From Oceanispirochaeta sp. M1 (GTDB lineage: Bacteria > Spirochaetota > Spirochaetia > DSM-2461): a stretch of 64,000 bases of DNA. Both the position numbers and the translations under genes were made by a program. Position 1 is the stretch's first letter. Each line of letters begins with the position of its first letter. The notes under the pieces are model-generated. The model ran no database searches. It was not told the DNA's origin and saw only the letters and a list, made by a program, of their open reading frames with translations. The DNA lies in assembly GCF_003346715.1 (NCBI RefSeq), contig NZ_QQPQ01000012.1, forward strand, positions 62,001-126,000. The letters run 5' to 3'. Shown piece after piece: positions 25,913 through 34,974 of this stretch.

Positions 25913-26811
25913 TTTTTACCTCGAAGTGTCTTTAGTATGTTGGGGTTCTTACTCTTGGAAATGATGAGGGAGAGTATGATCAGCAGTCCGGTGAGGAGCT
26001 TTAAATCATTGGGAGTCAGATGGATGTAGTAGCCGTAATAACGTCCGTAAAACATGATGGCTTTATAGAGAATGGCACCCAGGAGAGCACGGAATGTGAG
26101 GATTTGAATATTGTTGGAGCGAATCAGAAATTCACCCAGCATAACCATTGCCAGACCTGAGACAACAACACCCTGTCCCATATTTACATCAGCAAAACCC
26201 TGATACTGGGCAAAAAATGCACCCGAGAGGGCGACAAGACCATTGGAGAGGCTCAGACCTATTATTTTCATGGTCTCAGGATTTACACCCAGGGTTATGA
26301 TCATCTGCTCGTTATTACCCATGGCTCCAAGAGAGAGACCCATATCGGTAAGAAAAAACTGGTCCAGCAGAACCTTGATAATGATAAAAACAAGAAGAAA
26401 TAACAGCAGAAGAGATCCTGTATAGGAGAGATAAGAACCTGTAAGGTCTGTAATCACATCCACGATGGTTCTTACTTTTAGAAGGGGAAGGTTAGCTCTA
26501 TTTCCAAGAATTCTGATATTGATAGAGTAGAGCATGGTCATGGTGAGTATTCCGGCCAGCAGATTGGGAACCTTCAGTTTATTATGAATAACAGCTGTGA
26601 CTGTTCCCGCCATTGCTCCTGCCAGAAAGGCTATCAGCAGTGCAGGTATGGGATGCATTCCGGCAAGCAGGCAGCTGCCTGCTGTTACTGCACCAAGGGG
26701 GAAACTTCCATCTACTGTAAGATCCGGAAAATCCAGAATCCTGAAAGTAATAAAGACAGCCAGTGCCAATATACCGAATATGAGACCTTCTACTAAAATC
26801 CCTTCAATCAT
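25909..26811 (-). CDS. ABC transporter permease (TrpY-like)
   Basis: A 300-residue inner-membrane permease with about eight hydrophobic segments, in the branched-chain amino-acid/ribose permease class. LDFPDLTVDGSFPLGA near the N-terminus, a GNNEQMIITLGVNPE coupling segment near 180 and GFADVNMGQGVV are typical of TrpY/YtrF-like permeases. GAGG precedes the ATG. A strong hairpin separates it from the binding-protein gene upstream, so it is probably expressed at a lower level than that gene. Confidence 0.85.
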   Translation of the reverse strand: MIEGILVEGLIFGILALAVFITFRILDFPDLTVDGSFPLGAVTAGSCLLAGMHPIPALLIAFLAGAMAGTVTAVIHNKLKVPNLLAGILTMTMLYSINIRILGNRANLPLLKVRTIVDVITDLTGSYLSYTGSLLLLFLLVFIIIKVLLDQFFLTDMGLSLGAMGNNEQMIITLGVNPETMKIIGLSLSNGLVALSGAFFAQYQGFADVNMGQGVVVSGLAMVMLGEFLIRSNNIQILTFRALLGAILYKAIMFYGRYYGYYIHLTPNDLKLLTGLLIILSLIISKSKNPNILKTLRGKK

Positions 26812-26865
26812 TTTTACCTCTTTTATCAGATTTCTCTCTATATAAGAGAATCTTTAATACAAAAT

Positions 26866-26899
26866 AAGGGACTGACCGAGTATTAGCGGCCAGCCCCTT
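26866..26899 (-). terminator. Attenuating hairpin between binding protein and permease
   Basis: A 13-bp stem with two G-U pairs (AAGGGGCTGGCCG / CGGTCAGTCCCTT), loop of 8 nt, followed on the minus strand by ATTTTGTATT. The broken T-run suggests partial termination, leaving more binding-protein mRNA than permease mRNA. Confidence 0.65.
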
Positions 26900-26931
26900 T
26901 CATAATGATACTTTGATCATTAAATTTCAAT

Positions 26932-27951
26932 TTACTGTTTGATGATATTTCCATCTTTGATCAGTGTCGCAGCCTTGGCTTTCAGATCGTCAGGAATGGT
27001 GATTCCAAGCTTGGCGGCAAGATCCAGATTAATCAGCAGATCAATATCATCTACACTGGTCATAAATACTGTGGGTATTTCAGAAGTTTTCTTTCCCTGC
27101 AGTACTTCAACTGCAAGACGGCCACATGCTTTTCCCATTTTGTAATAATCAAATCCCCAGGATATAAGTATTTCATTCTCTTCCGCAGAACTGGGATCGG
27201 CAGACATGATGGGAATTCCTTTACGGGTTGCAACATCCGAAACACCGGAGAGTGCAGATACCACTGTATTATCTGTACTAATATAGATAGCATCAACTTT
27301 GTCTATAATGGTCTGAGTTGCCTGTTTAACTTCCGAAGAGTTAGTTACTGTAGTCTCAATAAATTCGATACCAAGTTCTTCACATGCTTCTCTTGCCTTA
27401 TTGGCAAGAGTTACCGCATTGGCTTCACTGCTGGTATAGATGTGTCCAAGAGTCTTAATTTCTGTCAGGGTCATCAGAAGTTTGATCTGATCTTTTACAG
27501 GGGTCATATCTGAGATACCTGTAATATTGCTGCCGCCCTGCTCAAAACTGTCTACAAGACCGGCATCAACGGGATCGGTTACTGCGGAGTAAAGTACAGG
27601 GATTGTTTTCATTGTGTTTGCTAAAGCCTGAGCTGTGGGAGTTGCAATTCCGATTGCCAGATCCACTTTATCAGCTTTAAATTTCTGAGCTATGGATGAT
27701 GCTGTATTCATATCACCGTTAGCATTCTGATTATCAAACCTGGCATCAGGAAAAGTTTCAAGAATCACTTCCATGGCTCCCTGTTCCAGGGCATCCAGTG
27801 CAGGATGGGAAACAATTTTGGTAATACCTATTCTTATGGGTCTGACTGCAGCTGTATCATCGGCTGAAGGAGCAGCTTCGCTTTGACCGGTTGCAAACAG
27901 AGAAGATGCAAGAATCAGAAGGCTTAAAAGAAGGACAGTAGTTTTTTTCAT
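26932..27951 (-). CDS. ABC substrate-binding protein (PF04392/TrpX-like)
   Basis: A 339-residue periplasmic binding protein. The signal peptide ends in SLFATGQSEA, a form often seen in spirochaete binding proteins; no lipobox Cys is present. The mature part has the two-lobed fold: IGITKIVSHPALDALEQGAM, then FDNQNANGD, AIGIATPTAQALA, VTDPVDAGLV, and a TDNTVVSA/GIPIMSADPS hinge, all characteristic of PF04392 proteins. It would capture an aromatic amino acid or related ligand for the permease and ATPase downstream. CAGGAG precedes the ATG. Confidence 0.85.
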   Translation of the reverse strand: MKKTTVLLLSLLILASSLFATGQSEAAPSADDTAAVRPIRIGITKIVSHPALDALEQGAMEVILETFPDARFDNQNANGDMNTASSIAQKFKADKVDLAIGIATPTAQALANTMKTIPVLYSAVTDPVDAGLVDSFEQGGSNITGISDMTPVKDQIKLLMTLTEIKTLGHIYTSSEANAVTLANKAREACEELGIEFIETTVTNSSEVKQATQTIIDKVDAIYISTDNTVVSALSGVSDVATRKGIPIMSADPSSAEENEILISWGFDYYKMGKACGRLAVEVLQGKKTSEIPTVFMTSVDDIDLLINLDLAAKLGITIPDDLKAKAATLIKDGNIIKQ

Positions 27952-27963
27952 TTTTTTCTCCTG

Positions 27964-28023
27964 GTGTTCTTACTAATAGAAACACCTGATGTTATTATTC
28001 TTTTTTTTACTTGTTTCTGTCAA
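27964..28023 (-). promoter_or_regulatory. Promoter and leader hairpin of trpX-like operon
   Basis: -35 TTGACA (28018-28023, perfect) and -10 AATAAT (27994-27999, 5/6) with an 18-bp spacer on the minus strand. The leader then holds GGTGTT...AACACC, a 6-bp hairpin just before the Shine-Dalgarno, which could influence translation. Confidence 0.6.
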
Positions 28024-28139
28024 TAGATACAAGAGAAACTTCGAAATTCATATTAGCTTCATGTAACCTTTATATGTTTTGCATTTTTACGGAATATAAG
28101 TATATTTAATCATATTCTGATACTTACAGGAGTTTAACT

Positions 28140-28841
28140 ATGAATCAGACATTTACAGGTGCAGGCAGTCAGCAGGCTGTTCAGGACCGAACTATATTAA
28201 AAAACGTTTATCTCTGGATGACAGCAGGTCTGTTTATGACGGCCGTCGTGGCCTGGGGCTTTGCGGGCAGCCGCTTTTTTATCTCTTATATCCAGAATCC
28301 CATACTGATGTTCGGTGTAATAATTGCCGAGCTGGTTCTTGTATTCAGACTTTCCAGGAATATCGGGCAGATGTCTGTGGGTGCTGCGGTTGTCACTTTC
28401 GGAGCCTATGCAGCCTTAAACGGAATTAACCTCTCCACCATTTTTTATGTATATAAGCTGGGTACTATTACAAATGCCTTTTTTTCAACAGCAGCTCTTT
28501 TTGGAGTCATGAGCCTCTGGGCAGTGACGACTAAAAAAGATCTGAGCGGCCTGGGACACTATCTGATGATGGGATTGATCGGGCTGATTGTCGCATCCCT
28601 GGTTAATATGTTTCTACGCAGCAGTGGTCTGGATTATCTGATTTCCTATGCGGGAGTTGCCCTTTTTACAGGTCTCACTGCCTATGATACTCAGAAAATT
28701 AAACGTATGAGCCGCAGCATGAGCCATACAGTCAATGAAGAGGGATTTATGAAACTCTCCATTCTGGGTGCTCTGACTCTTTATCTGGATTTTATCAATA
28801 TGTTTCTTTTCATACTGAGAATACTGGGAAGAAGGGACTGA
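28140..28841 (+). CDS. Bax inhibitor-1/YccA family membrane protein
   Basis: A 233-residue protein with seven hydrophobic helices after a short polar N-terminus, the BI-1/TMBIM layout. Family hallmarks include YLWMTAGLFMTAVVAW in helix 1, GVALFTGLTAYDTQKIK with the conserved aspartate of the pH-sensor pair, and SILGALTLYLDFINMFLFIL at the end. Bacterial members (YccA, YetJ) conduct calcium or modulate FtsH; which applies here is unknown. AGGAG precedes the ATG. It stops 2 bp before the aminopeptidase start, so the two are translated together. Confidence 0.9.
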   Translation: MNQTFTGAGSQQAVQDRTILKNVYLWMTAGLFMTAVVAWGFAGSRFFISYIQNPILMFGVIIAELVLVFRLSRNIGQMSVGAAVVTFGAYAALNGINLSTIFYVYKLGTITNAFFSTAALFGVMSLWAVTTKKDLSGLGHYLMMGLIGLIVASLVNMFLRSSGLDYLISYAGVALFTGLTAYDTQKIKRMSRSMSHTVNEEGFMKLSILGALTLYLDFINMFLFILRILGRRD

Positions 28842-28843
28842 TT

Positions 28844-30163
28844 GTGAGTCAGGTAGTAAAGTCATTAATAGATTATCTTGATGCATCACCTACGGCTTTT
28901 CATGCAGTTGCTGAAGCGGAGAAGAGACTCCTTAAGGCAGGGTTTAACCGCCTTGATGAGACTAGGTCATGGGATCTAGAGGCAGATAGCGGCTACTACC
29001 TCATTCGAAATGACAGTTCTCTTATCGCCTTCAGGACCGCAGTTGTGGCCAAGGTGAGAAATCCTTTTCGTATTGTAACAGCCCATACCGACAGTCCTTC
29101 CTTCCGTCTGAAGGAGGGGGTGATCAATAATAAAAATGGCATGCTCACAGTGGGGGTCGAGGTTCTCGGAGGTCCTATCCTGGCTACCTGGCTGGACCGT
29201 GATCTGGCTGTGGCCGGAAGGATTCTTGTTAAGAACAGTACAGGCGGGTTTGATACCCGTCTATACATGAATCCCCTCCGAAAGGTTCTTATTCCCAATC
29301 CTCCTATCCATCTGAACAGGGAAGTGAACAAGGGATTCGAGTACAATCCTCAAAATCATCTGAGCTGTATTATTCAGAGCTGTCCTGCTGCTGAGGAAGA
29401 TAAGGCTCCTGAAGTTGAAAATGTAGATGAAATTAAAAATCTTTATGCTTTAATTGCAAAGGATCTGAAGATCAAAACCGACGATATTATCGATGCCGAT
29501 CTGATTCTTTACGATACACAGAAGGCTTCACTGAGCGGCTGGAGTGATGAGTTTCTGAGTTCCGGAAGAATTGATAATCTGGCCATGTGCCATGCTGCCC
29601 TTGAAGCTATAACTCAAGTACGCGAACAGGATTCACTTACGGTAGCAGCCCTTTTTGATAATGAGGAGACAGGCAGTTTGACACCTCACGGAGCAGATTC
29701 ATCCTTCCTTGAACAGACTCTTGAAAGGATTATTCTTTCTGCGGGAGGAAGCAGGGAGAGCTTTATGCAGAGTTGTGCCTCTTCTTTTATTATCTCGGCC
29801 GATGCGGCTCATGCCATTCATCCCAATTTTTCAGATCTCTATGACGAAGATTTTACACCAGAGATGAATAAGGGACCTGCGGTGAAGAAGAATGCCGGAT
29901 GGAATTATGCTTCAACCGGTGATACAGCAGCCCGTTACAGACTTCTCTGTGAGAAGGCGGGTATTATGAGTCAGACCTATATAAACCGCTCTGACAGACC
30001 CACAGGGAAGACACTTGGCCCTCTTGCGGCATCACGTCTGGGGATTCCCGCTGTAGATGTGGGGAATCCTTTATGGAGTATGCACAGCATACGAGAAACA
30101 GTGGCAGTGAAGGATCACGACGCTATGATTCGCAGCTTTACCGCACATTACAGAGAATCCTGA
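28844..30163 (+). CDS. M18-family aminopeptidase
   Basis: A 439-residue metalloaminopeptidase of normal M18 length. Metal ligands and motifs: TAHTDSPSFRLK (about 80-91), GRIDNLAMCHAAL, DNEETGS (near 275), SADAAHAIHPN and the C-terminal MHSIRETV. It removes N-terminal residues, commonly acidic or leucine, from cytoplasmic peptides, forming large dodecamers. The start is GTG with AAGGGA close by inside the end of the BI-1 gene. Next is a D,D-carboxypeptidase gene after 9 bp, so all three genes are likely co-transcribed. Confidence 0.93.
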   Translation: MSQVVKSLIDYLDASPTAFHAVAEAEKRLLKAGFNRLDETRSWDLEADSGYYLIRNDSSLIAFRTAVVAKVRNPFRIVTAHTDSPSFRLKEGVINNKNGMLTVGVEVLGGPILATWLDRDLAVAGRILVKNSTGGFDTRLYMNPLRKVLIPNPPIHLNREVNKGFEYNPQNHLSCIIQSCPAAEEDKAPEVENVDEIKNLYALIAKDLKIKTDDIIDADLILYDTQKASLSGWSDEFLSSGRIDNLAMCHAALEAITQVREQDSLTVAALFDNEETGSLTPHGADSSFLEQTLERIILSAGGSRESFMQSCASSFIISADAAHAIHPNFSDLYDEDFTPEMNKGPAVKKNAGWNYASTGDTAARYRLLCEKAGIMSQTYINRSDRPTGKTLGPLAASRLGIPAVDVGNPLWSMHSIRETVAVKDHDAMIRSFTAHYRES

Positions 30164-30172
30164 CGGGGACCT

Positions 30173-31396
30173 ATGACTAAACAAAAAACCATTCTCCTTA
30201 TTTTAATAATCAGTTTTTTAACTGCAGGATTAACTGCGCAGACTGAGGTTGCGCCGGAACTGACAGCTTCATCAGCCCTGCTGATGGATTTTGACTCCGG
30301 TCGTATTCTTTATGAGAAAAACAGCCAAGTTCGAATTTCACCTGCCTCCATGACAAAGGTAATGACTCTTCTTCTCTGCTACGATGCCCTTGCTGCCGGA
30401 GAACTCAAGAGGGAAGACATAATAACCATTGATGAGGCTGGTTCCTCTTTTTCAAGACCACCTTTCTCCTCCCTTATGCTGCTGGAGGAGGGGCAGGAAG
30501 TCTCTGTTCTGGGTATAATGAAGGGTCTTGCCATATCATCCGGAAATGATGCGGCCTATGCCATTGCCCATATACTGGGACCGGGAAAGCGGGCCTTTGT
30601 GGATAAGATGAATGCCCGAGCCAGATCCATAGGCATGAAATCAACTGTATTTGTGGATCCAGACGGATGGAGTGAATACAATCTTGTAACAGCAGAGGAT
30701 TATGCTCTACTGGCCAGAGAATATATCAGTCTGTATCCCGAGGCTCTGAATGAACTTCATTCTCAGCTCTTTATGGTCTATCCACTCCCTGAAAATATGC
30801 CTGAAGGCAGAGAATTCAGAATACAGGTTCCCAGAAAAAAGAAAAATACCAATTTACTTTTAGGCCGTGTTGGGGGTGTAGACGGTCTGAAGACCGGATA
30901 TATTGATGAGTCGGGCTTTAACTTTACAGGAACGGCTCTCCGGGACGGTCAGAGGATTATCTCAATTATTATGGGTGTTTTTACGGATAGCTATTATCAG
31001 GGGATAAGACTGAGGGCCGAAGAGTCTGAAAAGCTTATTAATTACGGATTTTATAATTATCATTACCGTTCTTTGCCCGGGATTGATTTTGATGAGATCA
31101 GGGTCTGGTATGGAAACAGTCAGTTTGTGCAGCCGGTTCTTTCTGAAGTTGATGAGATTGTTCTGGGGGATGATGAGCTGCTTCAGGTCACATCAAATGT
31201 GACACTGCAGGATGAGATTCATGCACCTCTGGCTGTGAATGCAGTTATCGGGTCAGTGGACTATTATCTGGGTTCAGTACTGCTGACATCAGCAGATGTG
31301 ATTCTACCCCAGGGGCTTGAAAAAGGTGCATGGTACAAAAGGATTCGAGATTTTCTTATTCTGAGCTGGCAGGATATGAGAGCTCGATTCAGTTGA
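30173..31396 (+). CDS. D-alanyl-D-alanine carboxypeptidase (DacA/PBP5-like)
   Basis: A 407-residue exported serine peptidase (S11). After a signal peptide (cleavage near LTAQTEV) come the active-site tetrad SMTK (SPASMTKVMT), SGN (ISSGNDAAYA) and KTG (GLKTGYID), then a beta-sandwich domain and a final hydrophobic/amphipathic segment likely to anchor the enzyme to the inner membrane. It trims the terminal D-Ala from peptidoglycan pentapeptides. A GGGG-containing ribosome site precedes the ATG, 9 nt after the aminopeptidase stop. Confidence 0.93.
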   Translation: MTKQKTILLILIISFLTAGLTAQTEVAPELTASSALLMDFDSGRILYEKNSQVRISPASMTKVMTLLLCYDALAAGELKREDIITIDEAGSSFSRPPFSSLMLLEEGQEVSVLGIMKGLAISSGNDAAYAIAHILGPGKRAFVDKMNARARSIGMKSTVFVDPDGWSEYNLVTAEDYALLAREYISLYPEALNELHSQLFMVYPLPENMPEGREFRIQVPRKKKNTNLLLGRVGGVDGLKTGYIDESGFNFTGTALRDGQRIISIIMGVFTDSYYQGIRLRAEESEKLINYGFYNYHYRSLPGIDFDEIRVWYGNSQFVQPVLSEVDEIVLGDDELLQVTSNVTLQDEIHAPLAVNAVIGSVDYYLGSVLLTSADVILPQGLEKGAWYKRIRDFLILSWQDMRARFS

Positions 31397-31409
31397 TTTT
31401 CTGTAGTTG

Positions 31410-31443
31410 AAACCGGCAGCCGAGAGCCTCGGCCGGCCGGTTT
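31410..31443. terminator. Bidirectional terminator between dac and ABC-F genes
   Basis: AACCGGC...GCCGGTT outer arms and an inner GCCGAG-AGC-CTCGGC stem form a GC-rich hairpin flanked by A- and T-runs on both strands, between convergent genes. It touches the ABC-F stop. Confidence 0.8.
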
Positions 31444-33325
31444 ATTCACCTGCAAGTGCCGAGAGTTCTTCCCAGCGTACATATTTCAACTCAAGTTTCT
31501 TCTTTAATGCTTCATACTCAACAGTCAGAGAAGCAGCAGATTCCGGGCTGAAGTCAGGGGCGGAGAAGGCTGCTTCCTTTTCCTCAATTTTTCCTTCTAT
31601 ATCCAGGATGTCTTCCTCAATTCCCTCATATTCCTGTTTTTCCTTATAGCTGAGCTTTCTCTCTCTCTTTACAACCTGGCTTGTCTCTTTTTTAGCTGCC
31701 GGCGCAGCTGCCTCTTCGGCTATATTCTTTTCAGTGAGAAGAGATTTATATTCACTATAGTTTCCGGCATAACCGTGTATATTGCCGACATGATCAAATA
31801 CAAACTGAAAGTCAGTTACCCTGTCCAGGAAATATCTGTCATGGGATACCAGCATCAGACAGCCGGGGAAATCCATGAGATAGTCTTCCAACATGCTCAG
31901 GGTCTGCAGATCAAGATCGTTTGTGGGCTCATCAAAGAGAAGAAAGTTCGGATTGCTCAGGAGTATCCTGATCAGATACAGACGTCTTCGTTCTCCACCG
32001 GATACGTCACCCAGGGCCGTATAGTACAGTGATTTTGGAAAAAGGAAACGGTCCAGCAGTTGAGTCGGTGTCAGTGTGCTGCCGTCGGCTAAAGTGATCT
32101 TCTCGGCATGTTCATTGAGGTAGTCCATAACCTTCATATCACTTTTTAAAACAGAGCCGGTCTGATCAAAATAACCGATATGGGTATTGATTCCCATATC
32201 GATGCTGCCGGTGTCGGGATTGAGAGCTCCGCTGATCAGATTGAGCAGGGTCGTTTTTCCAGAACCGTTTGGTCCGATAAGACCGATCCTTTCACCCCTG
32301 CGAAACTGATAGCTGAATGGTTTAATAACATTTTTGTCACCGTAGGAAAACTCAATATTCTTGAGATGAAGTATTTTTTTACCAAGGCGTCTGAAGCTTG
32401 AACTGAACTCCGCACTCGAAGCTTCCTCCCGGTTCTTCTCATCCATGAGGTTGTAGAAATTCGCCGTACGTTTCTTGTCTTTACCTGCGCGTGCTCTCGG
32501 GCCTCGGCTGATCCATTTGAGTTCATTTCTGAGGATGGATTCTATTCTTGCCTGCTTACTGTTCTCTATATTCTGACGTAGTGCTTTCTGATCGAGATAA
32601 CGTGAATAGTTACCTTTGTACTGAAAAACACTCTGATCATCTATTTCAAGGATCCTGTTACAGATATTTTCCATAAAGTAGCGGTCATGGGTTACAAGGA
32701 TAAAGGCTTTATCCGATTTTTTAAGATATTCCTGGAGCCATTCAATTGTAGGAATATCAAGGTGGTTCGTAGGCTCATCGAGTATAAGCAGGTTGTAATC
32801 CTGGCAGAGTGCCCGTACCAGGGCTGCTTTTTTAACCATACCTCCTGAGAGTGAACTCATGGCTGCATTGAAATCGATGATATTGAGTTCGGATAGAAGA
32901 GATTTAATGCGGCTTTCAAGTTCCCAGCAGTTCCATTTTTCCATTTGCTCTGTCAGCGTGTGAAAATCATTCAGAACTGTTTCATCCTGAGCATTCTCTT
33001 CCATCTTTTTACTGCAGATTTCATAGTCTTTAACCAGTTTCATCTGTGTACTGGGATCTCTGAAGATAAAGTCCAGGACTTTTTCATCATCAGAAAAGAG
33101 GGGTTGCTGATCTACTCTGCTTATATAAATGGTCTTATTACGGGAGACCTGGCCCTCATCGGGTGCAGATTCACCTGTAAGCACAGAAATCAGTGAGGAT
33201 TTACCGCAGCCGTTGCTGCCTATCAGGGCGATCTTGTCATCCGAGTCGATACCGAAAGAGCTACCGACTACAAGATTATTGCCGCCTCTGTTAATAGTTA
33301 TATTGTCAATTGAAATTAGATTCAT
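31442..33325 (-). CDS. ABC-F ATPase (Uup-like)
   Basis: A 627-residue protein with two ABC domains and no membrane segments. Walker A: GSNGCGKSS near 35 and GPNGSGKTT near 345; signatures LSGGMVKKA and VSGGERRRL; Walker B LLILDEPTNHLD and FLLFDEPTNDLD. The linker between them is Arg/Lys-rich, and the C-terminus (from about 540) is a charged coiled coil typical of Uup/YdiF. ABC-F proteins act on the ribosome E site or, for Uup, on DNA structures and ribosome stalling. No Shine-Dalgarno is seen; a TAGAAT lies 12 nt before the ATG, suggesting a very short leader. Confidence 0.92.
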   Translation of the reverse strand: MNLISIDNITINRGGNNLVVGSSFGIDSDDKIALIGSNGCGKSSLISVLTGESAPDEGQVSRNKTIYISRVDQQPLFSDDEKVLDFIFRDPSTQMKLVKDYEICSKKMEENAQDETVLNDFHTLTEQMEKWNCWELESRIKSLLSELNIIDFNAAMSSLSGGMVKKAALVRALCQDYNLLILDEPTNHLDIPTIEWLQEYLKKSDKAFILVTHDRYFMENICNRILEIDDQSVFQYKGNYSRYLDQKALRQNIENSKQARIESILRNELKWISRGPRARAGKDKKRTANFYNLMDEKNREEASSAEFSSSFRRLGKKILHLKNIEFSYGDKNVIKPFSYQFRRGERIGLIGPNGSGKTTLLNLISGALNPDTGSIDMGINTHIGYFDQTGSVLKSDMKVMDYLNEHAEKITLADGSTLTPTQLLDRFLFPKSLYYTALGDVSGGERRRLYLIRILLSNPNFLLFDEPTNDLDLQTLSMLEDYLMDFPGCLMLVSHDRYFLDRVTDFQFVFDHVGNIHGYAGNYSEYKSLLTEKNIAEEAAAPAAKKETSQVVKRERKLSYKEKQEYEGIEEDILDIEGKIEEKEAAFSAPDFSPESAASLTVEYEALKKKLELKYVRWEELSALAGE

Positions 33326-33373
33326 AATTAATGATGGATTCTATCACAGAGAGAGTGAATAGTCCTAGAGATA

Positions 33374-33402
33374 TAGACAAATCTTCTGCCAGGCATTAGA
33401 GT
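33374..33402 (+). promoter_or_regulatory. Possible promoter of HExxH-udk unit
   Basis: -35 TAGACA and -10 TAGAGT with a 17-bp spacer, about 36 bp before the ATG of the HExxH protein. The match is moderate. Confidence 0.35.
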
Positions 33403-33437
33403 ATGATTCACAACCCCATACAGACAGGAAATAATTA

Positions 33438-34241
33438 ATGAATCAGGAACAGGTTAAGGAAAAATTACTTCAGATCGACGGCACCGTCGCTGATTTTGAG
33501 CTTGTATTTTCCGGTAAAACCAGCAAGAAAGTGGATGGTCTCTACCATCCCGAGAAACAGGAAATCATAATCCATAATAAAAACTTTGAAGATGATAATG
33601 CTCTTGTATATACGGCAATTCATGAGTTTGCTCATCATGTTCAGTTCACCCAGCATGAAGGTCAGGTGACCATGAGATCTCACACAGTTCTTTTCTGGGA
33701 TATTTTTCACAGACTTTTAAGCAAGGCTGAAGAGATGGGAATCTACATCAATGTATTTGAAGAGGATAACCGTTTTAAAGAACTGACTTCTGAGATTAAG
33801 GCTAAATATCTTTCTGTAAATGGAAAGGTAATGAAAGATTTCGGTAAGCTTCTTATTCAGGCTCTGGATCTCTGTCAGCAGAACCATGCTATTTTTGAAG
33901 ACTACGTAGATCGTGCCCTGGGAATGAATCGGAATTCTGCCAAATCAATCATGAAAGTCTATGCCATGGATGTAGATCCTGAGATCGGCTATGAGAATAT
34001 GAAGATTATTTCCGGAGTAAAAGAGCCTCAGAAACGTAAAGAGATGGAGAGTGCCTTCAAAGAAGGACAGAGCCAGGATATGGTAAAACAGGCAATCCGT
34101 CAGGATAAACCCGAGCCGGTAATGACTGTAAAACGCCTTGAATCTCAGAAAACAAGGATTGAGAAGAGTATTCAGTCCATGCAGGTTAAACTTGCTGATC
34201 TGGAAATGCAGATTGAAGAAGCCAAGGTAGAACAAGAGTAA
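33438..34241 (+). CDS. HExxH metallopeptidase-like protein
   Basis: A 267-residue soluble protein. [11 protein letters not shown] (about residues 60-70) is a zinc HExxH helix, and further His/Glu residues follow ([13 protein letters not shown]). Residues about 120-200 are helical, and the last 60 form a coiled coil ([20 protein letters not shown]). There is no signal peptide, so it acts in the cytoplasm. I cannot place it in a named family; related sequences seem to occur in treponemes. AGGAAA precedes the ATG. It is 25 bp from uridine kinase, in one direction, so probably an operon. Confidence 0.6.
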   Translation: MNQEQVKEKLLQIDGTVADFELVFSGKTSKKVDGLYHPEKQEIIIHNKNFEDDNALVYTAIHEFAHHVQFTQHEGQVTMRSHTVLFWDIFHRLLSKAEEMGIYINVFEEDNRFKELTSEIKAKYLSVNGKVMKDFGKLLIQALDLCQQNHAIFEDYVDRALGMNRNSAKSIMKVYAMDVDPEIGYENMKIISGVKEPQKRKEMESAFKEGQSQDMVKQAIRQDKPEPVMTVKRLESQKTRIEKSIQSMQVKLADLEMQIEEAKVEQE

Positions 34242-34266
34242 GAGTCTTAATCTGGGAGGGATAGAA

Positions 34267-34884
34267 ATGGATGCACCAAAAATAATCGGTATTTCAGGCG
34301 GTTCTGGATCCGGTAAGACAACAATTGTCAGAAAGATATCAGAATCAATAGAGGATTTTGTTTTTATCCCTCAGGATAACTATTATCGTTCGGCTGAATA
34401 CATCACTAACAGTAATATTACAGAATTCAACTTTGACCATCCCAATGCCTTTGACAAGGACCTGATCATGCAGCATCTTGCGGATCTTAAAGATGGAAAG
34501 GCAATTCAGATGCCTCAATATGATTTTGTTCATCACAGACGGATGGAAGAGACCATTGAGGTTAAGCCCAAGAAGGTCATCATATTTGAAGGGATCATGG
34601 TTTTTTATGAAAAAATGATCCGTGATCTTATGGATCTTAAAATCTATGTAGACACTCCCGATGATATCCGTTTTATCAGACGTTTACAGCGGGATGTAAA
34701 CGAGAGAGGCAGAACTCAGGACTCTGTTATCAAGCAGTATATGGATGTTGTACGTCCGGGACATTTTGAGTTTATTGAACCCACCAAAAGCTATGCGGAT
34801 ATAATTATTCCCGAAGGCGGAATGAATATGAATGCTCTGCAGGTGCTTGCGGCATTTATCAAGGAAACAGTAGAACGGGATTAA
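34267..34884 (+). CDS. udk: Uridine kinase
   Basis: A 205-residue P-loop kinase of usual Udk length. GGSGSGKTT (about 10-18), [15 protein letters not shown], the Q-Y-DF binding segment ([11 protein letters not shown]), FEGIMVFY and the arginine-rich lid ([15 protein letters not shown]) are all in family order. It phosphorylates uridine and cytidine for pyrimidine salvage. GGGAGGGAT precedes the ATG. A perfect terminator follows. Confidence 0.93.
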   Translation: MDAPKIIGISGGSGSGKTTIVRKISESIEDFVFIPQDNYYRSAEYITNSNITEFNFDHPNAFDKDLIMQHLADLKDGKAIQMPQYDFVHHRRMEETIEVKPKKVIIFEGIMVFYEKMIRDLMDLKIYVDTPDDIRFIRRLQRDVNERGRTQDSVIKQYMDVVRPGHFEFIEPTKSYADIIIPEGGMNMNALQVLAAFIKETVERD

Positions 34885-34911
34885 TTTACATTAAGTTTTT
34901 CTAATATAAAC

Positions 34912-34943
34912 AAAAAAGCTGATCCTTTCGGATCAGCTTTTTT
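34912..34943 (+). terminator. Terminator after udk
   Basis: Perfect stem AAAAAAGCTGATCC / GGATCAGCTTTTTT with loop TTTC; its A- and T-flanks allow use from both strands, serving the convergent ankyrin gene as well. Confidence 0.9.
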
Positions 34944-34974
34944 ATTTTTAACTCGATTGAGTACTTATATTAAA

